A DNA stretch of 64,000 nt from Acidithiobacillus thiooxidans ATCC 19377 (GTDB taxonomy: Bacteria; Pseudomonadota; Gammaproteobacteria; Acidithiobacillales; Acidithiobacillaceae): contig NZ_CP045571.1 in assembly GCF_009662475.1 (NCBI RefSeq), positions 866,501 to 930,500 of the forward strand, in the 5' to 3' direction. Under the pieces are notes generated by a model, which was not told the DNA's origin, made no database searches, and was given only the letters and a program-made list of their open reading frames with translations. Shown one piece after another: positions 1 to 7,849 of the stretch (the first letter of the stretch is position 1; each line of letters starts with the position of its first letter). A program made the translations under genes and the position numbers.

Positions 1-374
1 ACCTGGTCTGGATCGCCACCGTCTGCGGCAAGCTGAAAACCGACTTCCGCTACTCCAACACTCTCGGCTGGAACACCTTCCCGGTGCCGACGCTGACCGA
101 GAAAAACAAGGCCGATCTCACCCGCTGCGCCGAGGACATCCTGCTGGCGCGGGAGCATCACTTTCCGGCGACCATCGCCGATCTGTACGCCCCCGACAAG
201 ATGCCCGATGATCTGCGCGCCGCCCATGACCGCAACGACGAAGTGCTGGAGCGTATCTACATTGGTCGCCGCTTCAAGAACGACACCGAGCGGCTGGAAA
301 AGCTGTTTGACCTCTACGCCAAGATGACCGCTGCGACCACGATCAAGAAGTGTAAGGCGGTGGCTAGGCCGTGA
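1..374 (+). CDS. MmeI-like DNA methyltransferase, C-terminal fragment
   Basis: The gene enters from the left edge (first full codon at 3) and stops at 374. The visible 123 residues contain the block FRYSNTLGWNTFPVP followed by a helical tail with LADLY-like (IADLYAPDKMP) and ERLEKLFDLYAKM segments. This is the usual end of large class I SAM-dependent methyltransferases of the MmeI/type IIG kind, where the region follows the target-recognition domain. The catalytic N-terminus (SAM-binding and NPPY motifs) lies outside the window, so methylation activity is inferred from family. Its TGA overlaps the GTG start of the next gene (GTGA), so the two are translationally coupled. Expected role: modification of host DNA within the four-gene restriction-like operon 1-4390. 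Confidence 0.75.
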   Translation, partial: LVWIATVCGKLKTDFRYSNTLGWNTFPVPTLTEKNKADLTRCAEDILLAREHHFPATIADLYAPDKMPDDLRAAHDRNDEVLERIYIGRRFKNDTERLEKLFDLYAKMTAATTIKKCKAVARP

Positions 375-1147
375 ACGTATTGTTCCAAATGTGGGGGCCA
401 TTTCGGGAATCTCTGATTAAAACTCATTTGTTTTATGTCGAACAAGCGAGGAAACGCTTGCTTTCGCAGTTCGATAGTATTGATGCTGACGCTGATCGTG
501 CCGCCGATGAATGGCTAGAGCGAAGCGCTCAATACTTTGATCCAGATCGGGATGATCCTGGAGGTTTCTATGAAACGACCAACGATGTCGCCATTGAGTT
601 CTACGGACTCTTGAGCGATATGCGCGAGCAGACACGTTTGAGTGTCGTAGCCGGAATGTTCCATGAGTGGGACAAGCAGCTTCGCGGCTGGCTGGTGCGT
701 GAGATTCACTACTGGCATCAAGGCGACAAAGCTGCTTCGGAGGTCTGGAAGGTCGATTTCGACAAAATCGTCGATTTGCTGGAAAGCTTAAGCTGGAATA
801 TTCGCAATACAGATTACTTCCGTACGCTTAATGCGTGCCGTCTTGTGGTTAATGTCTACAAACATGGCAAAGGAAACTCCCTCCGTGATCTATGGGATAA
901 CTTTCCTGAATATCTTGACGATTCGTTCAAAGGCTACAGCAGAACTTGGATGGACACAAAATATCGTGATCACACTCATCTTAAAGTGAGCGACGATCAG
1001 TTTCAGGCGTTCTCGGCGGCGATCTTGGCTTTCTGGCGCGAAGTTCCCGAAAATGCCGATAAATCTCAAGTAACCAATGTGCCGGACTGGTTTGACAGGG
1101 CCATTTTGAAGGACCAAGCCGAACTACAACAGACGAGCAAGAAATGA
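371..1147 (+). CDS. Unrecognised 258-residue protein in methyltransferase-helicase operon
   Basis: A soluble 258-residue protein starting with GTG that overlaps the methyltransferase stop, and ending in ATGA shared with the helicase start. I do not recognise the family. It is rich in aromatic and charged residues, has no signal peptide or membrane segment and looks largely helical. A block LNACRLVVNVYKHGKGN near residue 155 resembles the R..N..KHG.G pattern seen in some HEPN-like or abortive-infection proteins, but the spacing between R and H is not the canonical HEPN one, so this is only a hint. Its base composition is visibly more AT-rich than both neighbours. Position inside the operon implies it works with the methyltransferase, helicase and nuclease. 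Confidence 0.75.
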   Translation: MNVLFQMWGPFRESLIKTHLFYVEQARKRLLSQFDSIDADADRAADEWLERSAQYFDPDRDDPGGFYETTNDVAIEFYGLLSDMREQTRLSVVAGMFHEWDKQLRGWLVREIHYWHQGDKAASEVWKVDFDKIVDLLESLSWNIRNTDYFRTLNACRLVVNVYKHGKGNSLRDLWDNFPEYLDDSFKGYSRTWMDTKYRDHTHLKVSDDQFQAFSAAILAFWREVPENADKSQVTNVPDWFDRAILKDQAELQQTSKK

Positions 1148-3228
1148 CCCATAGCGCCCATAAATCCATCCCCTCCGTCTCCGTCACCTACGCCCGTAAC
1201 GGCGCGTCGACCAAGGCCAATGCGCTGGGGATGCGGCCCATGCAGGAAAGGGCCTTTGAAAAGCGTGGCGAGCAATACCTGCTCATCAAGTCGCCACCCG
1301 CATCGGGCAAAAGCCGTGCACTGATGTTCGTCGCGCTCGACAAGCTGGCGAACCAAGGCTTGAAGCAGGCCATTATCGTCGTGCCGGAAAAGACCATTGG
1401 GGCCAGCTTCAACGATGAGCCGCTGTCGAAATACGGCTTCTGGGCGGACTGGCAGGTCGAACCCAAGTGGAACCTGTGCAACGCTCCGGGTAATGACAAT
1501 GGCGGCAAGGTAAAGTCTCTTGGTGCATTCCTTAAAGGCGACGACAAGGTGCTGGTCTGCACCCACGCCACCTTCCGTTTCGCGGTCGATACCTATGGGG
1601 TAGAGGCGTTCGACGACCGCCTGATCGCGGTCGATGAGTTCCACCATGTTTCGGCCAACCCGGACAATAAGCTCGGCTTGCACCTTGGGCAGTTCTTCGC
1701 GCGGGGGAAAACGCACATCCTCGCCATGACCGGCTCCTATTTCCGGGGCGATGCCGAGGCCGTGCTGGCGCCGCAGGACGAGTCGAAATTCGATACCGTC
1801 ACCTATACCTACTACGAGCAACTCAACGGTTATCAATACCTCAAGCAACTCGACATCGGCTACTTCTTCTACAGTGGGGCTTATGTCGATGACATCCTCA
1901 AAGTTCTCGATCCCGCCGAGAAGACCATTATCCACATTCCCAACGTCAATTCGCGCGAGAGCACGAAGGACAAGGTACGCGAGGTGGAACACATCATCGA
2001 GGCGCTTGGGGAGTGGCAAGGCATCGACCCTGCGACCGGCTTCCAGCTTGTCAAGCGGCCCCCAGGTGGTCCAGATGCTGGCCGCGTACTGCGGATCGCT
2101 GATCTCGTCGATGACGACGCCACGAGGCGCGACCGCGTGTCCGCCGCACTCAAAGACCCCGCGCAGAAGAATAACCGCAACCATGTGGACATCATCATCG
2201 CGCTGGGCATGGCGAAAGAAGGCTTCGATTGGATTTGGTGCGAACACGCGCTGACCGTGGGTTACCGCGCCAGCCTGACCGAGATCGTGCAGATTATCGG
2301 CCGAGCGACCCGCGACGCACCTGGCAAGACCCGCGCAAGGTTCAGCAACCTGATCGCCGAACCGGATGCGGCTGGGGAAGCGGTCACTGAGGCCGTCAAC
2401 GATACTTTGAAGGCCATCGCGGCCAGTCTGCTGATGGAACAGGTGCTTGCGCCGCGTTTTGAGTTCAAGCCCAAGAATCCGGACAATACCCCCACACCGG
2501 GTTTCAACTACGGCGAGGGTGGCTACGACCCGGACCGCTGCAATGTCGGTGTCAACGAGCAGACAGGGACGTTCCAAATCGAAATCAAGGGGATCGCCGA
2601 GCCCAAGAGCAAGGAGGCGACCAGAATCTGTCATGAGGACCTTAACGAAGTCATCGCGGCCTTTGTGCAGGACAAACCCGCCCTCGAGCGCGGTCTGTTT
2701 GACGAGGAACTGGTGCCCGAGGAGCTAACGCTGGTTCGCATGGGCAAGATCATTAAGGGCAAGTATCCTGAGCTTGACGCCGAAGATCAGGAGGCAGTGC
2801 GCCAGCACGCTATTGCCGCGCTCAATCTCACGCAGCAGGCCAAGCGGGTGGTCACCGAAGGCCAAAGCGTGAGCGACAGCGGTGGATCGCCCAATACTGG
2901 CCTGATCGACGGTGTGCGCCGCTTCGCAATGGACGTTCGCGACCTGGACATTGACCTGATCGACCGCATCAATCCTTTCGGCGAAGCCTATGCCATCCTT
3001 GCCAAGGCTATGAGTGAGGACAGCTTGAAGCAAGTCGCGGCGACGATCACCGCCAAACGCACGAGTCTGACGCCAGAGGAAGCCAAAGATCTGGCCGTTC
3101 GGGCGGTTCAGTTCAAAAAGGAACGCGGCCGCATTCCGGCGCTTAATTCTCAGGATGCCTGGGAACGACGTATGGCAGAAGGCGCGACGGCTTTCATGCG
3201 TTTCAAGGCAGAAGGACGCTATGAGTAA
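1144..3228 (+). CDS. DEAD/DEAH-type superfamily 2 helicase
   Basis: A 694-residue SF2 ATPase. Visible motifs: Walker A SPPASGKS at about residues 50-57, Walker B VDEFHH at about 163-168, motif III-like MTGSY near 200, and the C-terminal RecA lobe with GMAKEGFDW and motif VI QIIGRATRD near 380-390. The last 250 residues match nothing I recognise and no nuclease motif is seen there. It resembles the helicase subunit of type III-like restriction enzymes and likely drives DNA translocation for the GIY-YIG nuclease encoded next. The start ATG overlaps the preceding stop (ATGA) and the end overlaps the next start, so the operon is translated as one coupled unit. An antisense reading frame of 522 codons covers much of this gene and is considered spurious. 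Confidence 0.85.
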   Translation: MTHSAHKSIPSVSVTYARNGASTKANALGMRPMQERAFEKRGEQYLLIKSPPASGKSRALMFVALDKLANQGLKQAIIVVPEKTIGASFNDEPLSKYGFWADWQVEPKWNLCNAPGNDNGGKVKSLGAFLKGDDKVLVCTHATFRFAVDTYGVEAFDDRLIAVDEFHHVSANPDNKLGLHLGQFFARGKTHILAMTGSYFRGDAEAVLAPQDESKFDTVTYTYYEQLNGYQYLKQLDIGYFFYSGAYVDDILKVLDPAEKTIIHIPNVNSRESTKDKVREVEHIIEALGEWQGIDPATGFQLVKRPPGGPDAGRVLRIADLVDDDATRRDRVSAALKDPAQKNNRNHVDIIIALGMAKEGFDWIWCEHALTVGYRASLTEIVQIIGRATRDAPGKTRARFSNLIAEPDAAGEAVTEAVNDTLKAIAASLLMEQVLAPRFEFKPKNPDNTPTPGFNYGEGGYDPDRCNVGVNEQTGTFQIEIKGIAEPKSKEATRICHEDLNEVIAAFVQDKPALERGLFDEELVPEELTLVRMGKIIKGKYPELDAEDQEAVRQHAIAALNLTQQAKRVVTEGQSVSDSGGSPNTGLIDGVRRFAMDVRDLDIDLIDRINPFGEAYAILAKAMSEDSLKQVAATITAKRTSLTPEEAKDLAVRAVQFKKERGRIPALNSQDAWERRMAEGATAFMRFKAEGRYE

Positions 3229-4390
3229 TTCTGATCTTAACGATCTGGCTGCAGAGCTTGCTGATTTCGCACCGCCCGAGAAGAAGGGCGGCCGGTCGGC
3301 AATTGAGGAGCGCGTCATCGCGGGCTTCAAGGATATCCAACGCTTCACCGAGAAGCACGGCCATACGCCGCAGCATGGTGAAGACCGCGATATCTTCGAG
3401 CGTCTCTACGCCGTACGTCTGGACCGTTTGCGCGCGCTCCCGGACTTCAGCACCCTGCTGGAGCCGCTGGACTATCAGAACTTACTATCTGCTGATCCGG
3501 CAGAGGAAACTATCGACATCGACGACCTGGCCTCCGAGCTGGCGGGCGTAGCCGACGGGGGCGATATTACGGTCCTACGTCATGTCCGCACCAGCGCCGA
3601 AAAGCGCGCCGCCGAGGCGATCGCCGAACGCAAGCCATGCGAAGACTTTGAGACCTTCAAGCCACTATTTGGGGGCGTGCAAGCCGACCTCAAGACGGGC
3701 CTGCGTCAGGCCCAGCTCATCAAAGCCGGCCGCCGCGCGATTGATGCTGGAGACTTTTTCGTGCTCGATGGTCTCACGCTCTTCGTCGCAGAGGTCGGTG
3801 AACCGCTGAAAACCACCGCCCGGGAAGTGGATCGCCGCTTGCGCGTCATCTACTCCAACGGTACCGAGAGCAATATGCTGCTGCGCTCGCTCCAGCGCGC
3901 CTTTTATGACGATCCCGCTGCACGGCGGCTAGCCTCGCCCGAAAGTGGGCAACTCTCTTTCGGTGACGAGCTTGAGGCCGATGATGTTGAAAGCGGCACG
4001 ATCTATGTTCTGCGTTCTAAATCTGACCATCCCTATGTGGCACAGCACCGCGATCTGATCCACAAGATCGGCGTGACGGGGGGCAAGGTGGAGACGCGTA
4101 TCGCCAACGCGGAAAACGATGCGACCTACCTGCTGGCTAAAGTTGAGGTGGTGGCGACCTACAAGCTCGCGGGCATTAACCGCACCCGGATGGAGAACCT
4201 GTTCCACAGGCTGTTCGCACCCGCACGATTGAATATCACCATCAACGACCGCTTCGGTCATCCTGTGCAGCCTGAGGAATGGTTTCTTATCCCGCTGTTC
4301 GTCATCGACGAGGCCGTCGTGCGCATCAAGGATGGCAGCATTACCGGCTACTTCTACGATCCCAGCGCAGCGAAGTTGGTGAAAGGATAG
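3221..4390 (+). CDS. GIY-YIG nuclease (T5orf172/Mug113-type domain)
   Basis: A 389-residue protein starting at the ATG inside ATGAGTAA, which overlaps the helicase stop; longer in-frame starts exist but lie inside the helicase. Residues 1-250 have no recognisable domain. From about residue 257 it reads SGTIYVLRSKS, then HKIGVTGG, an arginine in ETRIANAEND and RMENLFHRLF, matching the GIY...YIG(KIG), R and E elements of the T5orf172 branch of GIY-YIG nucleases. In this operon it is the only candidate for the DNA-cutting subunit. Restriction of unmodified phage or plasmid DNA is an inference from the methyltransferase and helicase partners. Confidence 0.8.
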   Translation: MSNSDLNDLAAELADFAPPEKKGGRSAIEERVIAGFKDIQRFTEKHGHTPQHGEDRDIFERLYAVRLDRLRALPDFSTLLEPLDYQNLLSADPAEETIDIDDLASELAGVADGGDITVLRHVRTSAEKRAAEAIAERKPCEDFETFKPLFGGVQADLKTGLRQAQLIKAGRRAIDAGDFFVLDGLTLFVAEVGEPLKTTAREVDRRLRVIYSNGTESNMLLRSLQRAFYDDPAARRLASPESGQLSFGDELEADDVESGTIYVLRSKSDHPYVAQHRDLIHKIGVTGGKVETRIANAENDATYLLAKVEVVATYKLAGINRTRMENLFHRLFAPARLNITINDRFGHPVQPEEWFLIPLFVIDEAVVRIKDGSITGYFYDPSAAKLVKG

Positions 4391-4604
4391 GACAGCTCAA
4401 GTGCGCGAATAGTCCTGACCGTGTAGGTTATAAAATAGCGCCTGACGGAAGAAGGTTTTTTAAAAGTCCCGTCAAGTAAAATCTGAGCGAAATGGTGAGT
4501 TGCTGCTGGTTTTTGACGGAAGCCCCCACACTCAAAGTTTCTCGTTGTTTGGCATCAAGCCCTGCAATGAGGGGAACAATAGGGGATAATTCCAAGGGCA
4601 CTAG
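4391..4604. other. Intergenic stretch left of the IS1182 element
   Basis: No complete gene is seen. On the minus strand an open frame of 58 codons runs from the CTAG at 4601-4604 to a TAA at 4428-4430. It is in phase with the ORF interrupted on the other side of the insertion sequence, so this stretch may hold that ORF's displaced 3' end. No clear terminator for the upstream operon was found. Confidence 0.4.
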
Positions 4605-6154
4605 GAGCTTGTCGGACTTTCCCTTTGCGTCGAATTATCATATAATTACTTATAATTCAATGTGATGAGTGATTTCATGGCCCACTTCCTCGATACTAAC
4701 CGCAAGACCGATTATCTTCTGCCCCCCTCCATGGACGACTGGCTCCCGGAAGGGCACCTGGCGCGATTTATTGTGGAAGTCATTGATCAGCTTGATCTCT
4801 CGTTACTGGTCCAACAATATGCAGGTCGTGGCCATAAGGCCTATCACCCGGCCACCCTCCTGGCGATTCTGGTCTACGGCTATGCCAACGGGGTCTTTCC
4901 CAGCCGTAAACTGGAACAAGCCACCTATGATTCCGTGGCTTTCCGTTACCTCGCGGCCGGCAGCCATCCGGATCACGATACCCTGGCCACCTTCCGTCGC
5001 CGTTTTCTGGGCGAACTGCAAGGATTGTTCGTGCAGGTCCTGGAACTGGCACAGGAGATGAAACTGCTGAAGATCGGCCGGGTGTGTCTGGATGGCACCA
5101 AGATCCACGCCAACGCTTCCAAACATCAAGCCCTGTCCCATGGGCATATCGAACAGATGGAGCGTCATCTCCAGGCCGAAGTACAGGAACTCTTTGCACT
5201 GGCAGAACAGGCGGATCAGTCCGGGTTTCCCGAAGGCGTGAATCTGCCCGAAGAGATCCAGCGCCGAGAAGACCGGTTGGCCGTGATGGCAGCGGCCAAG
5301 GCGAAGATTGCCGAGCGGGCACAGGCCCGTTATGCCAAAGAGAAAGCGCAGTACGACACGCAAATGGCGCGCCGTGCAGAACGGGAAGCCCTGGGACAAA
5401 AGCCCCGAGGCAAAGCCCCCCAGGCATCGGACCCGGCGCCTAAAGCGCAAGACCAGATCAATCTCACCGATGAAGAATCCCGCATCATGCCGGTCTCAGG
5501 CGGTGGCTTTGAACAAACCTATAATGCCCAGGCCGCCGTAGATGACCAGACAATGCTGGTGGTAGCCACCGGAGTCAGTCAGGCCCCCAATGACAAGGAA
5601 CAGGTCATCCCCATGCTGAAAACCCTCCAGGCACAAACAGCGCAACTGGGGCCCATAGAAGCGCTGGTAGCCGATACGGGTTACTGCAGCGAAAAGAATG
5701 TGGAGGCCTGCGAAGCGCTGGGGATTACCCCATTCATTGCCGTGGCCCGAGAAGAACACCATCCCGACTGGCGGCAACGGCATACAGAACCGGAAGACCT
5801 CCCTGAAAATGCAACCCGCATGCAGGCGATGATACATCGTCTGAAGACGCAGGCAGGCCGAAGCGTTTACCGTCTGCGCAAACAAACGGTAGAACCGGTC
5901 TTCGGGATTATCAAATCGGTGATGGGATTCCGGCAGTTCTCCTTGCGCGGCCTGCGTCAGGTTCAAGGAGAATGGAGTCTGGTCTGCCTGGCGTGGAACA
6001 TAAAACGCATGGCCGTATTGCGTCTGTAGGGCAGGAAAATGCAGATAAACCGCAAAAAACAGGGCAATAATGACCAAAAAAGACTCAAAACGAGTGATTT
6101 CAAAAAATTCGGGGCGAAATCTGGCAGTAGTCCGAAGTTAAAACCGACGGGCTG
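4605..6154 (+). mobile_element. IS1182-family insertion sequence
   Basis: About 1,550 bp bounded by imperfect terminal inverted repeats (left GAGCTTGTCGGACTTT; right end read inward CAGCCCGTCGGTTTTA) and flanked on both sides by CTAG (4601-4604 and 6155-6158), which looks like a 4-bp target duplication. It carries one intact transposase. If CTAG belongs to the element, the ends move outward by four bases. Confidence 0.75.
4665..6029 (+). CDS. IS1182-family transposase
   Basis: A full-length transposase of about 454 residues with the IS1182-family N-terminus (RKTDYLLPPSMDDWLPEGHLARF). Candidate DDE residues are in LDGTKIHANAS, VADTGYCSEKN and EPVFGIIKSVMGFRQFSLRG. A charged helical insert separates the first and second acidic residues, as is usual in this family. 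GTG at 4662 and ATG at 4677 are alternative starts; no strong ribosome-binding site decides between them. The frame is intact, so the element could be active. Confidence 0.85.
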   Translation: MSDFMAHFLDTNRKTDYLLPPSMDDWLPEGHLARFIVEVIDQLDLSLLVQQYAGRGHKAYHPATLLAILVYGYANGVFPSRKLEQATYDSVAFRYLAAGSHPDHDTLATFRRRFLGELQGLFVQVLELAQEMKLLKIGRVCLDGTKIHANASKHQALSHGHIEQMERHLQAEVQELFALAEQADQSGFPEGVNLPEEIQRREDRLAVMAAAKAKIAERAQARYAKEKAQYDTQMARRAEREALGQKPRGKAPQASDPAPKAQDQINLTDEESRIMPVSGGGFEQTYNAQAAVDDQTMLVVATGVSQAPNDKEQVIPMLKTLQAQTAQLGPIEALVADTGYCSEKNVEACEALGITPFIAVAREEHHPDWRQRHTEPEDLPENATRMQAMIHRLKTQAGRSVYRLRKQTVEPVFGIIKSVMGFRQFSLRGLRQVQGEWSLVCLAWNIKRMAVLRL

Positions 6155-6449
6155 CTAGAACAAACTGATCAAAATCGAACTTCGGCGGTAATCGAGACCT
6201 TCGAAGACCTTCGGCTTCACCCTCGGCTGCGCCCAAGTTGAATTCAGTCATTGCCCGATCGAATTCACCAGATTCTTCGAATATCTCCAGATCCAGTTTA
6301 GTCGGCTGATAGTGGTACCGTTCAACGGCTAAAAACCAACCACGCTGGTACGGCGTCTTGCAGTAGGGGTCAAGATCGCCGTGGGCTAAACGCCGGCCTG
6401 TCAGGCAATGATGCTGGTAGGGCGGGAACTGCCGGTCATATATTTCCAT
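6138..6449 (-). pseudogene. Small hypothetical ORF interrupted by the IS1182 element
   Basis: An ORF of 103 codons on the minus strand beginning MEIYDRQFPPYQHHC. Only the first 97 codons are native: the last six residues (LAARRF) come from the target CTAG and the right terminal repeat of the insertion sequence. Joining the two flanks across a single CTAG gives an uninterrupted frame of 155 codons ending at 4428. No family is recognised; there is no signal peptide or membrane segment. A pair of operator-like palindromes lies upstream of its start (6566-6603). Confidence 0.5.
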
Positions 6450-6565
6450 GCGTACTCCTTGAGTGAGGGCCTAGAAAGTATAGGCCTGGCATGGGGCCAG
6501 CCGGTCTGGGTCGTGCGGCCGAGATGGATCCTGCAAAAGTCAATGCGGGTTTTAGGGCAGGCGTC

Positions 6566-6603
6566 ATACCCGGAATGGGTATTTACGTACCCAAAATAGG
6601 TAT
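6566..6603. promoter_or_regulatory. Tandem 17-bp operator-like palindromes
   Basis: Two related near-palindromes, ATACCCGGAATGGGTAT (6566-6582) and GTACCCAAAATAGGTAT (6587-6603), are separated by 4 bp, so equivalent bases repeat every 21 bp, two helical turns. They lie between the stop of the Fic gene and the start of the minus-strand ORF at 6449, where a regulator of that ORF would bind. No promoter is clear. Confidence 0.5.
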
Positions 6604-6617
6604 GTTGGGGTAGGCCT

Positions 6618-7667
6618 TCAGCGCAGGTCGTACCAGACGCCTCGGCCACTGCCGTGCTGGTTCAGCGTGCCGTGCTCCACCAACACCCGGAAATGCTGCT
6701 TCAGCGTGTTGCGGCTGGCCCCGGTCAGCTTGATGGCCTCGCCAATGGTGACGCGGCCGTGTTCGCGGGTGAACTCGACGATCTGTAGCTGCAGTTCCGG
6801 CATGGTCGCCAGCACGATCTTCTCATGCTCGACTTTTTTCTCCAGGCGCCGAACCTGCTCGGCCAGGGAGCGCAGGAAGAACAACAGCCACGGCTGCCAG
6901 TTCGGTGCCTCGGTGCGGATCGTGCCCTGTGTCTGCCGCAAGGCCAGGTAGTACGCTTCCTTGCTCTGCTCGATCACACTCTCCAACGAGCTGTACGGCA
7001 CATAGGCGTAGCCGGCCTGCAGGAGCAGCAGCGTGGTCAACACCCGGGAGAGTCGCCCGTTGCCGTCCTGGAATGGATGGATCGCCAGGAACACGACGAT
7101 GTATAAGGCGATGATCAGCAGTGGATGCAGACTGGCAGACTCCCGCTCCTGGTTTACCCAGACCATTAGCTCCGTCATCAGCCGAGGTGTATCGAAGGGT
7201 GACGCTGTTTGGAACACGATGCCGATCTGCGCGCCGGTTTCGTCGAAGGCAGCGACGCTGTTCGGGTTGGTCTTGTACTGGCCCCGATGCCAGGTGTCCT
7301 TCTCACTGTAGCGCAAGAGGATCTGGTGCAACTGTTTGATGTGGTTTTCGGTGAATGGTATGTCCTGCCACGACGAGAACACCAGGTCCATCAGCTCGGC
7401 GTAGCCCGCCACTTCCTGCTCGTCGCGTGAGGCGAAGGACTGGATCTCCAGGTTCGACAGCAGCCGCTCCACTTCCCGGTCGGACAGTCTGCTGCCTTCG
7501 ATGCGGGTGGACGAGCCGATGCTCTCGATGGTGGCTACCCGGCGCAGGGCCGACAGGCGGTCGGGCGCAAGTGTGCCCAAGGCGCGCCAGGCACCTTTGA
7601 ACTCATCGATCCTGGCGATGAGCCTCAGGATCTCCGGGGTGATCTGAATGGTGTCGATTTTCAACAT
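6618..7667 (-). CDS. Fic-domain protein with C-terminal winged helix
   Basis: A 349-residue Fic protein, predicted to transfer AMP (or another nucleotide part) to target proteins. The catalytic motif HPFQDGNGR (residues 197-205) is complete. An N-terminal inhibitory-helix motif of the S-x-x-x-E-G type is present (STRIEG, residues 53-58), placing it among the self-inhibited class II-like Fic proteins. The last 70 residues form a winged helix-turn-helix (TIGEAIKLTGASRNTLKQHF). I chose ATG 7667 because the product then begins with the usual MLKIDTIQIT N-terminus; the longer form from 7745 would run back through the repeated 10-mers upstream. No partner antitoxin is adjacent, and inhibition is built in. 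The target is unknown. Confidence 0.85.
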   Translation of the reverse strand: MLKIDTIQITPEILRLIARIDEFKGAWRALGTLAPDRLSALRRVATIESIGSSTRIEGSRLSDREVERLLSNLEIQSFASRDEQEVAGYAELMDLVFSSWQDIPFTENHIKQLHQILLRYSEKDTWHRGQYKTNPNSVAAFDETGAQIGIVFQTASPFDTPRLMTELMVWVNQERESASLHPLLIIALYIVVFLAIHPFQDGNGRLSRVLTTLLLLQAGYAYVPYSSLESVIEQSKEAYYLALRQTQGTIRTEAPNWQPWLLFFLRSLAEQVRRLEKKVEHEKIVLATMPELQLQIVEFTREHGRVTIGEAIKLTGASRNTLKQHFRVLVEHGTLNQHGSGRGVWYDLR

Positions 7668-7677
7668 GAACCAATAA

Positions 7678-7697
7678 TACACCCATTTACACCCATT
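7678..7697. repeat. Two tandem TACACCCATT 10-mers upstream of fic
   Basis: Two perfect head-to-tail copies of TACACCCATT lie 11 bp upstream of the preferred fic start codon. The one-turn repeat length and location suggest a regulator-binding site. The sequence resembles but does not match the TACCC-type palindromes downstream of fic. Confidence 0.4.
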
Positions 7698-7849
7698 CTG
7701 AAGTAGGTGCGAGATTCTGGGGAATGACGGGCCTATTTGCCGCAAGGAGTGCTGGGAATAAAGCTCTGCGGAGAGATTGCTCCGGTTTGAGCCTGATCCC
7801 TGTTTTTCTCCTTGAAACGCTATATTAGAAAACTTCCTGGAGATATGTC

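Noticed and set aside
1066-2634. Minus-strand open frame of 522 codons
   Set aside because: It is antisense to the helicase, whose Walker and RecA motifs are clear. The antisense frame shows no domain and is a by-product of high GC content and codon bias.
6401-6649. Minus-strand ORF of 82 codons across the tandem operator-like palindromes
   Set aside because: Composition is non-coding in character and it runs through the regulatory palindromes; the in-phase ORF from 6449 is a better gene candidate.
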